Source: Neoceratodus forsteri
Taxonomy: Eukaryota > Chordata > Ceratodontiformes > Ceratodontidae
Length of the DNA: 64,000 bases
Direction: 5' to 3'
Assembly: GCA_016271365.2 (NCBI GenBank)
Contig: JADMNL010000022.1
Location: 221,564,501-221,628,500, forward strand
The position numbers were made by a program, and so were the translations under genes. The notes beneath the pieces are model-generated. The model was not told where the DNA came from. It did no database searches and worked only from the letters and a program-made list of their open reading frames with translations. Numbering within the stretch: the first letter of the stretch is position 1; every line of letters starts with the position of its first letter. Shown piece by piece: positions 44,912-55,229 of this stretch.

Positions 44912-46929
44912 TTAGCTCGGGGGGGGGGCAGGAGGAAGGGTTACAATAGCCACAGGGTGAGTGTCTACTGTCCTAAGAGGTAAGGGGGGTCCCATTCCAA
45001 TAGTTTCCCCTGTCGTTCCCTCCATAGCCTCTTGGGTCTGTTGAATTATCTGGTCCGGGCTTCCACAAGAGGCCTTGTTCTTAGTGACCCAAGGGCACTC
45101 TCTAAAAGCATGTCCATACTCCTCACAGAGGTCACATCTGGTATGATTAGCACATTGCATTGCAACATGACCCACCTCCCCACAATTATCACAGCTAGGC
45201 TGATCACATGTGCTAGAAAGATGTGTTTTTGAGCTGCATTTATAGCATGCTCTGGGCTGGCCACTGTAGAAACAAACCCCTCTATCCCTTCCCAACAGAA
45301 AAGAATTAGGGATATGCTCTACCCCAACATCTGACTGTCGCAATTCAACTCTGAACTTCCATCCCCCAGTCCAGAATCATTCAGAATCCAAAATAGGTTC
45401 CGGGTCACTCTGAATATCACATTTCTGAGATAGCCAATAAGTAATATCCTCAACATGGACTCCTTCATTCCTAAACATTACTGTAACATTTTTAATTGAA
45501 GGTTTAGTGAGGGGAATGACTAAAAAGGGAGTCCATGTTGGGGAGAATTTCACTTGGCCATACCTTTCCCAAAATAGATCCAGTAAATAAGCAGAGCGAA
45601 AGCTGGTATCATAGTTGTCTTCTCCCGATATGTTAATAAAAGCAAACACATCTCTGGGAGAAAAATGCAAAGAGTCTTTTATAAGAAATTTCCCCACATA
45701 ATACCTGTCTGGTCTCTCTGTCAGACCACCTTTGTATCTTATATGTACAGCATTGCACCTAGGCGCGGCCTCTCTTTTAGCTTGAGAAAATAAGGCAGAC
45801 ATTAGGGATTTATCAGCATTGAGCTTTGCTCCAGGCTTAGGTACCACAGTAGCATTTTCATTACTATTCATTGGGTCAATATTTGAATCAAGTCCAACAG
45901 GTATTTCTTTATGCAAAGAATTCTTGTCTTTATTCCCTCCTTCTGTTGAGAACCCTTGTGCTCCACCTGGTTTCCACCCAGGAGAGCCACTGTGTAAATT
46001 GAGTGAGGGATCCCACACTAGGTCAGGAGTCCATGCCCCTTTTGCCATTTTCTCCCAGCCAGCTGCTAACAGGGTGCCCTGTGGAGACCAAGTCCCATCA
46101 TGAATTTGGGAGCCAGCTATCATGCTGGGAAGAACAACAGGTACTTCTGGAGTTAATGATTTTATATTCTCATTCATTGTGGAAGCAACATTCTGTTGCA
46201 CAGTATCTATATACAGGGTTGAGTCTTTACCAAAGCTAAACTCCGTTACCCCATCCTGTTTATTGCTTCGGTTTGGTATTTCGTAGGAGACTGAAAGGGT
46301 GTAACCATATTGCCAACCCTTGCTGGATTAAACACAAAACTTGCCTCTTTATGCAAGTGCACTGGTCTAATGACCGTTTTAGTTTGAGGTGTACTCACCG
46401 ATACCGGCGTAGAAGAAATAGGGGGAGCGGGTTTCCCACTTACCAGCGGGACCAGAGCAGTCGAACACTCAGATGGCTTTCGGCACATCATAAATCCTAA
46501 AATTACACTGCCAGCCAACCTAAGAGCACTTTCTGTATTTCCACACACCGAGACAGGCTGTGCTTCACTCATAGTTGAACCAAGTTCTTTCGTGCTTACT
46601 TCCGCATTCCCACTGTCAAACCTGACATCTCATGTGACAAGGGAATCTGTTGCCAACTGAAAAACTGCAGCACGAGTAGATTCAGAATTTAAACATACAG
46701 GAGCCTCCACTGTCCCAGCAATAAAGGAACTCCCGTCCTTTCTTTCTTCACCAGCCAAAACGAGCGGCAGAGCAAAGGACTCAGTCATCGATATCGCCTC
46801 ATGAAAAACATCTTCTCCATCTGTATCAAGGAAAGTAATTAGCTGAGATGCTGACTCTATGTGCCGCACGGCCTCCTCGCCTGCCACACCCACAACCTTC
46901 TCCTCCAAATGCTCACCAGCAGTTGCCAT
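44912..46929 (-). pseudogene. Tx1-like LINE A ORF1 (Gag-like, three CCHC zinc knuckles)
   Basis: Starts MATAGEHLEEKVVGV at 46929, only 36 nt from the element end. The N-terminal third is acidic and Ser/Thr-rich (46929-46246, one stop). The middle (46201-45377) has WSPQGTLLAAGWEKMAKGAW, RPDRYYVGKFLIKDSLHF, FAFINISGEDNYDTSF and VKFSPTWTPFLVIPLT. The C-terminal part (45343-44912) has RGVCFYSGQPRACYKC followed by knuckles CYKC..H..C, CDNCGEVGHVAMQC and CDLCEEYGHAFREC, then a Pro-rich tail. The GQPxxCxxC context before the knuckles is typical of Tx1-clade ORF1 proteins. Two or three frame breaks are present. It would bind nucleic acid in the RNP. Confidence 0.9.
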
Positions 46930-46965
46930 CTTGCAGCAAGTTGGCCTGTCCCCCTACTGGCCAAA

Positions 46966-46980
46966 CAGTAGGGGCAATTT
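46966..46980 (+). repeat. Target-site copy 2 (CAGTAGGGGCAATTT), between LINE A and LINE B
   Basis: The only sequence separating the 5' end of A from the 3' end of B. It is a third copy of the SINE motif. Confidence 0.85.
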
Positions 46981-47269
46981 TTATTGGAAATAAAACACAT
47001 GTCAAACAGAACAGGTATAAAAAAAAGGAAGAAATACAATAACAATTATGAATAAGAAAAATAACTATTACAGAACGTGCCTACATTGTACACTGAAATC
47101 AAATATGCTCTAAGATACAAAGGTTAAAAATTAAACAAAGAACTTAATAGTAGACCTCAGTCTTATTCTCCCGATAAATCTACAAACTAAATATCATAGA
47201 AATTCAAAAAGAAAGAAATTGGGATTAACAACTGATAAGATAGACTGACCGCATTATTTAAATTTAATA

Positions 47270-50200
47270 ATGTGGGAGAAACCTTTCCACCACATCCTAA
47301 CTTTTTTAACATTAAACTGCTGAAATTCTGAAGCAACAATGTTATTCAAAATATTTGTAACATAAACCCTAAAACCTTGAACTGATGGTTTATTTTGGTA
47401 TAGAACCCATTGGCATCTAGTTTGCCATAGACAATATCTTAAACAAGCAAAAAAATCTGTAAGGTTCCTTATGAAAAATCTGAAAAATACGGGAAAGACC
47501 CTATTACTAAGATATCATAGGTGAGATGAGCCAACCAAGGAAAATTCCAAACTATAGCCAAATGGTCCCACATTTTGCATGCTATTGAGCATTGAAGAAA
47601 GAAATGTTCCATAGTTTCCTCCTGATTTGCACAGTCTGAATATGGACACATTCTTTCCATTTTGGCCTTATATTTAGCTGTACCTCTTACATTTAATTTA
47701 CCGTATAAGGTAAGACATTGTGATTTCCACATAAAATCTGGTAATCTTGTATTGTTTAGTTGACTCAGAATGTCCTCATTACGATTTTTAGGACAATTCC
47801 TGAACTCTGGGGTTGCTGAATATACAAATGCCATTAATTCTCTGTATAAAGTTTTTGACGAGCATCTTAATAGTTGATGTTTTGTAACCTGCCATTTAAA
47901 TAATTTCTGTGCTGCTGGTTTAAAGTAATTTGGTAAAGCTAGATGGGTAGAAAGTTTGGGAGCACAGTGTAACCATGCTGTAAAGTATTGTTTTAATAAG
48001 TTATGAAAAAAGGGTAACTCCTGTCTATAAGTGCCTCCTAGACAAGTTTTCAAAGAGCTAGAAAAAAAAATTGCAAAACAAAAAAAAACTGGGTCGACCA
48101 TTCCTAAACCTCCTTTTTTTTGTCAAGATATGTATAACATCTCTTGACTGGGTTCAGTCTGCTACCCCAGAGTAGCTGGAAACAGATACTATATAACCTA
48201 GTTTCAAGTTTAGTTGGTACAGGAAATACTGCTGCAGTGTGTTGCAAACAGGGTAAAATAAATTGCTTCAAAACCTGTATTCTTTTCATCTTAGTAAATC
48301 GAAATCTTTTCCACCTATGAACTTTTTTTTCTATCTTATCTAAGACAAGATTCCAGTTCTCTTCTGGACAATTCTGAGGGCCAAATTTAATCCCTAAAAG
48401 TGTTATAGGTTCAGCTGTGAATGTAATAGAGTTCCAGACTAGTGGTGTCTGAAAATTTCCACCAATAAATAAACCTCTGTTTGAGTAGATTAATCTTGGC
48501 GTTAGCTACTCCTGAGTATTCTTGAAGTTGGTAAAAAACAATTCAAGCTGGTGATGTGTAAAAAATAAACAGATATCATCTGCATAAGCTTGGATGGTTA
48601 GAGATGCATCGGAGTTCGGAATCTTTATTCTTGCCAGTAAACAGCTTACTGACCTTAGAAAAGGTTCTAGGAAAAATTATATAATAGGGGACTTAACGGG
48701 CAACCCTGTCTCACTCCACATTTAACTGGGAATCCTTTTCCAAGTTTCCCATTAATAGAAGGAAACACTTTACCAGAACTATAAAGATTTTGAATTAAAT
48801 TCCGTAATTTAAGGGGGACTTTGAAGAATTCTAATGCCGAAAATAAAAAAACATGATTTACTCTATCGAACGCCTTTTCTAAATCTAACGAAACTAGAAA
48901 ACCACTGTCTCCCAACTCATTGACTGTTTCAATTAGATCTCTGATTAAACATAATATAGCCTGAATGCCACGATCAAGTATGCCACAATGCTGAATTGGA
49001 GAGAAACTGTATTGAGCCAATTCTCTAAGTCTATTATTAATTACTGACATCAGAATTTTATAGTCAGAATTCAATAAAGTTATTGGCCTCAATTTGAAAT
49101 AACCCTTATCACCTGATTTATGAATGTAAATTTGTATACTATCTGAAAAAGATACTAAACTAACTCCGTGATCCAAAAAAAAATTATAGACAATTACAAG
49201 GATAGAACTAAGTTCTTCAGGAAATGTTTTATAAAAGCAGTTATAAAGTCCATCTGGGCCTGGGGCTACATTGGACTTTAAGGATTGTAATGCCTTCTTA
49301 ATCTCCACTTGCTGAAAGGGTTGTGTAAGAATAGTAGATAACTCTGGTGTGAAGGCCTTTGTCATAGGGGTCCTAACACTTTATTTATCTGAGCTTGGGA
49401 TGGGTTTGAAGAGCTCTAGATCCTAAAATGTTTATGAATCAAATCTTCTAATTCCATAATCGATGAGACTGTCTTGGCACCATTGTTTAGAAAGGTTAAA
49501 GATCCATGCTCTTTGACCTCTTTACATAGTTCAAAGGGGTCTCCAAACACCGACTTTTTCAAAATGATTTGAAATAACCGCTTGCAAAGTTTCTGCTCGA
49601 TTGTACTGGAAGAATTTCATTTGCATTTTGATTTCCTCAATTTGTGAAGAAAAATTCTCTCTGGAAGAATTGGCTCTAGATAATAAAGTTTGTAGCTGAT
49701 TCCTGAGTTTGAGATAGCAAAAAAAATTGTTCTTCATTTGGGTTTTACCTTGTTTCTTGAACCAATTAACGCAATCGTTTTTTGTCTCCAGCCACCAATT
49801 CCCCATATCTTGATATAGAAAACTAACAGACAGCCTCGCTTGTAAGATTAATTTAATGGAATGTAAAACCAAAGGTTCTTGTAACATAGAAGTGTTAAGT
49901 TTCCATCTTGGTTTTGTTTATTACTAGCACACGTAAGGCCTATGTTAGTCAGTAAAAGAGCATGGTCTGAAAATTCAACCGGAATAATTTGGGGATGGTT
50001 AAATGAAATTAAATCTAGATACTAAAGATGATCAATAGTATAACAACGGCACTTTTATAAAAGGTACCTTTCATAACCAATGCCTGATTGTTCATGCGAG
50101 AATTAAATCAGCACTTTTAATGATGTCTGACAGGCATGCTGTGTCACAATACACTTTTTAGAGGTTTCAGTTTTCCTTTTTAAATTTATCCATGAGTTAA

Positions 50201-50641
50201 AATCTCAGCCCCAGAAGGTAGGGATAGTAGTCACTAAATAGGGTTGTATTTGTCTCATGCATAGACCCTGCCGGATTTTGTCTGGGGTTTATATATATTA
50301 ATTAATGAGGGTATAGGAGAACCAAGACCCTCTAAAATCAGTGATCTTCCAGGACATAAATCAATTAGTTTATGTAAAATAAAATTGTAGGAATTAAAAA
50401 GAATACCAACCCTATCTGCCTTATCCTCCCCAAACGACCAATAAGATGGACCCCAAGGCCAATCCCTAGCAAAAGCAGAGCACTGGGTTCTATCACACAT
50501 CCAAGTTTCTTGTAAAAATATAATTGAAATGCTGAGATCATGAAGCATGTGGAAAAGTGCACATCTTTTCTTAAATTTTAAAAGGCTGTGTGTATTTAAA
50601 GTTGCCAAGAAAAATTTAACTCCATACGTGAGATTAGCCAA
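47270..50641 (-). pseudogene. Tx1-like LINE B ORF2 (APE endonuclease, RT, C-terminal zinc motif)
   Basis: Start MANLTYGVKFFLATLNTHS at 50641. Endonuclease: FLQETWMCDRTQ, RDWPWGPSYWSFGEDKAD, INIYKPQTKSG, and a WG-stop-DFNS version of GGDFN near 50195. Linker 49887-49531 (NWWLETKNDCVNWFKKQGK). RT 49365-48550: APGPDGLYNCFYKTF, IQIYIHKSGDKG, RPITLLNSDYKIL, SLDLEKAFDRVNHV, GVRQGCPLSPLLY and, after a frameshift, QAYADDICLFF. All three catalytic Asp are kept. C-terminal: RIQVLKQFILPCLQH (48289), CPYSDCANQEETMEHFFLQC near 47640-47570, and a WWKGFSHIIK-like end near 47300-47260. At least four frame breaks. Confidence 0.88.
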
Positions 50642-51099
50642 AAATTATTATTTTTCCTCTTTCTTTTCTTTCCTTTATAATTTCTCTAGCTATCCTAAGT
50701 CCTTCTTGTACTGAAACTTGCGAATCACGTATCACCAGTCATGACCTCAGAATCCCCAACTGAAAACCTCATGTGTTTTAGATTCTATCCCAAGAATCTG
50801 GGGTCAGAGAAGATTTCTAGAGCTCTCGATCTCCTAAGTACTGATGGGTTTTAAGGCATCATCTCTTTATCCCTGAGGGTATCCTTTGAATCTGTATAAC
50901 AAACTGGCTGCAAAAGAAACCGGAATGATTTTCTCCTGCCAGTCCCTCTTGAAACTGCCTGACCGTAACACTCTCAGACTTAGCGTCCCTGGGTAATGAA
51001 ACCACAGGACACTGTTGATTTGAGGGGAACTTATAATAGGTTGTTCTGGTACTTTATGTCCCATATCCTCTTGAGCTTTTGTATGAAAAAATCGGATTG

Positions 51100-52888
51100 A
51101 CCGTTTATATTTTATTTTGTGCTGCCCATGGACACTCCCTAAAAGCGTGGTTTTGCTCTTCACATAGGTCACATTTGATTGGATTATTACAATACATAGT
51201 AATATCCTCTATTTCCCTGCAGTTATCGCATTTAGGCTGGTCACAAGTGCTTGATAAATGGGTTTTAGCTCCACACCTGTAGCATGCTCTTGGTTGACCA
51301 CTATAAAACACCACCCCTATCCCTACCCAACAGAAATGAGTTAGGTATATGCTCAATACCTGAAGCTGTTTGACGTAATTTAACCTTGAATTTCCACCCC
51401 TGTCCAGAATTGTTCTGCATCTAAAAGTGGTTCTGGTTCACTTTGGACTTCACATTTTGTGCCAACCAGAATATAATATCTTCAACATGCACACTCTCGT
51501 TCTGAACATAACAGTGACAAACTTAGTCAGGGGTTTGAGACAATGGAATAACCATAAAAGGAGACCAAAGGAAAACTTGACCTGATTGTAACAATCCCAG
51601 AATAGGTCTAATAAAGCTGGGGATCAAAGCTAACATCAAAGTTGTCCTCACCAGAAATATTGATAAGCATAAAAACATCTCGAGGTAAAACTTTAAAGAC
51701 TCCTTCAGTAATAATTTACCCACATAATATCTGTCTGGTTTTTCCTTCAACCCACCTTTGTACCTACACTACAGCATTCCTCCTGGGTGCTGCTTCCTTT
51801 ACATTGTGAAAACAAACTTGACATAAGAGGTTTTTCTGCCACATTCTCTTCCCCTTTATCTTGTACCTTGGAATGTGATTGTGATTGTGCTGAACACACT
51901 GTTTGATTGGTACATTCTTCCGCAGTACTCCCCCTTCAATATTATCCTTCAGCTTAATACTAGGTAAAGACTTTGCAGTAGTATTACCAGGATGTCATTT
52001 AGGACTAGTTTTGTTAATATCAAAAGAACTATCCCAAGCAGAATCTGGTGACCAAATCCCTTTCCCCAAAGATTTCCATCCTGCAGCTGTTAAAGCTGCC
52101 TGAGGGGTCCAGTTTGCATCGTGTTCACCTAGAGAAAGTGAAGGCAAGTTCAAAGAGACTCTATCCTGAGCTTCAATTGTCAATTCAGGGGTTTTAATGT
52201 CTTTTACATTATGAGGAAAGAAAAAATCCATCACCCCCTCTTGAGAACCTGACTTGGTTTGATAAATCACATTGTCCGCGTTCGGTAAGGTCCCAAGAGT
52301 ATGTACCGGAGGTTTAAATACAAACCCCACGTCCTTGTTGAGAGTGAAAGTAGAGAAAATAGTGTTGGGTACAGAAGGTAAAACCTGCTCGGGAGGCTCA
52401 GAAACCAAAAGAGGCTTTTGGCTTACCCCCTGACTGTGCGCTGAAAAACCTTGTGCTGCTCTGTCCTCCGTCTCCGTACGACCGCCTGTCGGTGATCTCT
52501 GTCTCCACGATGATAGCTGTGTACACCTCCTTGAAACGCCTGCCGCTTCCACTGCTGCCAACGCCAAACAGGAAAGCCATGCAACACACTTCCTGGTCCC
52601 ATGTTCCTCCTTCCTGTAAGCCGCTGCATCTCGTTCCTCCATCTGAATTAAAGGCACCACCATTCCTACCGAAATAACTTCTGTAAACTCAGTGTCCATC
52701 TCCAAAAGGGAATTCTCTCCTGCCAGTAATTCTAAGGACTCAGAATTACTAAATAGCGTAGCTGTAGAAACATCACTGGTTCAAAGTCGCTTGAGCTCCG
52801 ACTGCTCATAATCCATTATCGACCGTCTTACTTCAGAGACCTCCTCTAACACCACCTCCTCCTCCTCCGCCTTCAGTACAGTGGCCAT
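51100..52888 (-). pseudogene. Tx1-like LINE B ORF1 (Gag-like, zinc knuckles)
   Basis: Start MATVLKAEEEEVVLEEVSE at 52888. An in-frame TGA near 52782 is followed by the same frame to 51995 (MDTEFTEVISVGMVV ... WTPQAALTAAGWKSLGKGIW). After further breaks come KPDRYYVGKLLLKESLKF near 51745 and the zinc region at 51356-51105 (VVFYSGQPRACYRCGAKTH). Knuckle 1 is CYRC..H..C. Knuckle 2, CDNCREIEDITMYC, has Asp where His is expected. Knuckle 3 is CDLCEEQNHAFREC. The start is supported by the equivalent MAT start in copy A and the similar leader length. Confidence 0.88.
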
Positions 52889-52930
52889 AACTGACCCTTG
52901 CACGCCCCTACTGGCCTCCCAACGCCAGCA

Positions 52931-52944
52931 GAGTAGGGGAATTT
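52931..52944 (+). repeat. Target-site copy 3 (GAGTAGGGGAATTT)
   Basis: Right boundary of LINE B. It reads on into the SINE 3' half. Confidence 0.85.
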
Positions 52945-53127
52945 CCCTGGTGTCCTGGCCAAATTTCCCTCATTCACTAAAAATACCACCAACAGTTTAA
53001 TCTGGTTCAATTTCAGTTGCTTACCATCTGTATCCCCCTCCCCCCGGTCGCCCCTGAAAAAGGGACTTCTAGACCCAGTGGGCTTACCGGGTCAACAAAG
53101 TTCAATAAATAAATAATAAATAAATAA
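52931..53127 (+). mobile_element. Long tRNA-headed SINE, 3' half with (AATA)n tail
   Basis: Continues the SINE begun at 40664: CTGGTGTCCTGGCCAAATTT, TCATTCACTAAAAATACCAC, CATCTGTATCCCCCTCCC, then CAGTGGGCTTACCGGGTCAA, CAAAGTTCAATAAATAAATA and AATAAATAAATA to 53127. Head plus tail is about 450 bp, equal to the uninterrupted copies. The terminal 38 nt match the Rex1/L2-group LINE tail at 31568-31604 at 31 positions. Confidence 0.9.
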
Positions 53128-54040
53128 CTGATTTTTTATATGTTTCTAGCTTTACTTTGCATGTTACAGGCCATGCGAAGGTTTTGCATGTGTGAATGAT
53201 TAAATGCTTTCTGTACCATATTCCCCAGTATTGTAAAGGCAACATGGTGAGAAAGAATAGAGTCCAGTAAAAACATTAGCATCTCATTACCATATGTTTA
53301 CAAATAAGGTAACAAAATTCTAACGTGGGACACATGTAAGTTAGTATGTGAGCTGGTGAGTGGAAGACAATTACGGGATTGAAGGCTTGCATGCTTATTG
53401 TGCTTCAGAATGGAACTGCATGTCTGCATCTGTCTCTAAAAGTGTTTTTAGTGCAGGGCACTGTTATTAATCATAGAGATTTCAAAGCCAATAGGTTTCT
53501 TAGCTCAGCATATCAACTGTTTCAGAATATGTGATGCAGTGGAACATATTATTTAAGGAACTTGGTGTAACCTTGATTTAAGTATGGTTTCTAAACAAGT
53601 AAATAATTCTATATATCCCCGGAAGTGTAACATCATGTGTAAAAGAGTACAATTCACTGTTGTACTTCATGATGTACAAAGAACCACCTATATAAACAAT
53701 GTAGAAGGGTGGAATCTGTAAATCCTAACCAGATGGTGTCGTAAATATTTAGTGACAGTTGTTAAAGTCATAAAGAGATATTTCACTTTAACATGGCGAC
53801 TGGCTGACTAGAAAAACATGCACTTTTGATTTAATGAGTTGTTACATTGCTCAGGTCAGTTACAGGCATCAGCCAATGACACTTGCCGTACTGAAAAAAC
53901 ATATAGGAAGCTATTTTCTTTTAGAATGTTGTGAATAGCACTTTGGATATTTGAGCAGTCAGAACAGGAACTCTGAATTGGTATCAGCAGTATATGCCGG
54001 TGCGACACATGTACACAGTAGGATTGCAGTCTTTGTAATC
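53128..54040. other. Unassigned non-coding DNA
   Basis: Nothing recognised. Confidence 0.45.
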
Positions 54041-54235
54041 GTTCATATGAGTGCCTTATTAACATTGTCACTGAAAGATATGTAGTACAACTTTACTGGC
54101 AATATATACTGTAGATCAATCATAATATCTGTACTGCATCCTGGCACTGCATATAATTGACATTTGGAATATGCTATCATTGTCAGCGAAAGGTATGTAG
54201 CACAAATGAACTTGTTTTATATGGACATTACTTAA
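54041..54235. repeat. Short direct duplication, offset ~113 bp
   Basis: CATTGTCACTGAAAGATATG with TAGTACAA (about 54064) recurs as CATTGTCAGCGAAAGGTATG with TAGCACAA (about 54177). The units are diverged outside these words. Confidence 0.5.
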
Positions 54236-54401
54236 AGTAACAGAAAATTGGAGTGTGTGTATGTAGGTGTGTGCGTGTGCACGCGCGCTTGTCTCTGAGT
54301 GATGCATCTCCATACTGTGTTGGCAGTTTTGTTTTTTCAGCTCAGGGTGGTTGTGTTTTCCACATAATAAAGTACAATGGACATTTGTCCTCTTAACCAT
54401 G

Positions 54402-54404
<3 letters not shown>

Positions 54405-54458
<54 letters not shown>
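54405..54458. repeat. (TA)n microsatellite
   Basis: Pure TA run of about 54 bp. Confidence 0.95.
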
Positions 54459-54462
<4 letters not shown>

Positions 54463-55229
54463 TCTGTAGTACGTGTTTCATTCAGAATGGACATTTTTGG
54501 TTGTACCCAGGGATGTCAGTAGAAGCCCATTATTAGCACCTATGATACAATGCAATGTTCATATATTAGTTATTCTGGCACATGGTGTAGTACAGTGTTT
54601 ATATGTTTGTAATTTGTTTGCATAGCTATGTTCTAAGTTTCTCAGTCACTGATTTGTTTAAAGAGTGATCTGTACCTTAGGTTTCCTAATGTGATAATAG
54701 TCATCCACTACATTTTAGTCATTGTACAAGATACTCCAGCTGATATACTGTATATATGTTATTTGTCACTGCATAGGATGCACTGGCTCTAAGAATGGAC
54801 AGATTAGCAACAAGTTATAATGCAAACATGTGCATAAGCATCAGTATTGCAGGTACCAATGCGGTTTTGGGGGTCCAGACAATTTTACTGAACTTATTTT
54901 ACAACAGGTTTACAGTATTGCCCCATCCTTGTTCTATGTATTCAGACAATGGTATTTGCATATGTTATGATAGCTGTCATAATGCTTGGTGTAACAGACA
55001 TAGTCCACGGTGTAATAATGTCATAGCACTTTTTTCCTCTATTCTTCTTTAATGTTGATTAATTGAAAAGACAATAAAAATATTTAAAAAAAAGAAGTAA
55101 AGCAAGAAGGTAACATGATTCACAAGCCTAGCAGAATAAATGCATAGTCAGTAGCCTCTAATTGAAAGGTCTGACATTTGATTCCCTACATGGAAAAAAC
55201 AAAGGTTTTATGACTGTCAGTCTTATAAT
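54459..55229. other. Unassigned non-coding DNA
   Basis: AATAAAAATATTTAAAAAAAA at 55073-55094 could be the 3' end of an unidentified retroposon. No coding recognised upstream of it. Confidence 0.4.

Larger units (their letters stand above)
40923..46965 (-). mobile_element. Tx1-clade LINE copy A, full length (6.04 kb)
   Basis: A minus-oriented non-LTR retrotransposon between target copies 1 and 2. It has a 36 nt 5' leader, ORF1 (about 44912-46929), ORF2 (about 41168-44587), a ~245 nt 3' UTR and the 3' end TTATTGTAAATAAA. An ORF1 with three C-terminal CCHC knuckles and an APE-endonuclease/RT ORF2 fit the Tx1 lineage of the L1 group, known in fish and frogs for families with fixed insertion sites. 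Both ends are present, so it inserted without 5' truncation. All ORFs now carry a moderate number of stops and frameshifts. Confidence 0.9.
46981..52930 (-). mobile_element. Tx1-clade LINE copy B, full length (5.95 kb), related subfamily
   Basis: Same organisation and orientation as copy A: 42 nt leader, ORF1 (about 51100-52888), ORF2 (about 47270-50641), a 3' UTR ending TTTATTTCCAATAAA. It lies between target copies 2 and 3. Protein similarity to A is high in motifs but the sequences differ at many positions, so B is a separate subfamily and not a tandem duplicate of A. It carries more frameshifts than A. Confidence 0.9.

Noticed and set aside
40923..52930. LINE A/LINE B as a simple tandem duplication
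   Set aside because: The two copies differ at many protein positions and have different leaders and 3' UTRs, so they are separate insertions of related families.
54795..55094. Possible processed pseudogene ending in AATAAA and poly(A)
   Set aside because: The open frame has no recognisable protein features, and no target duplication was found.
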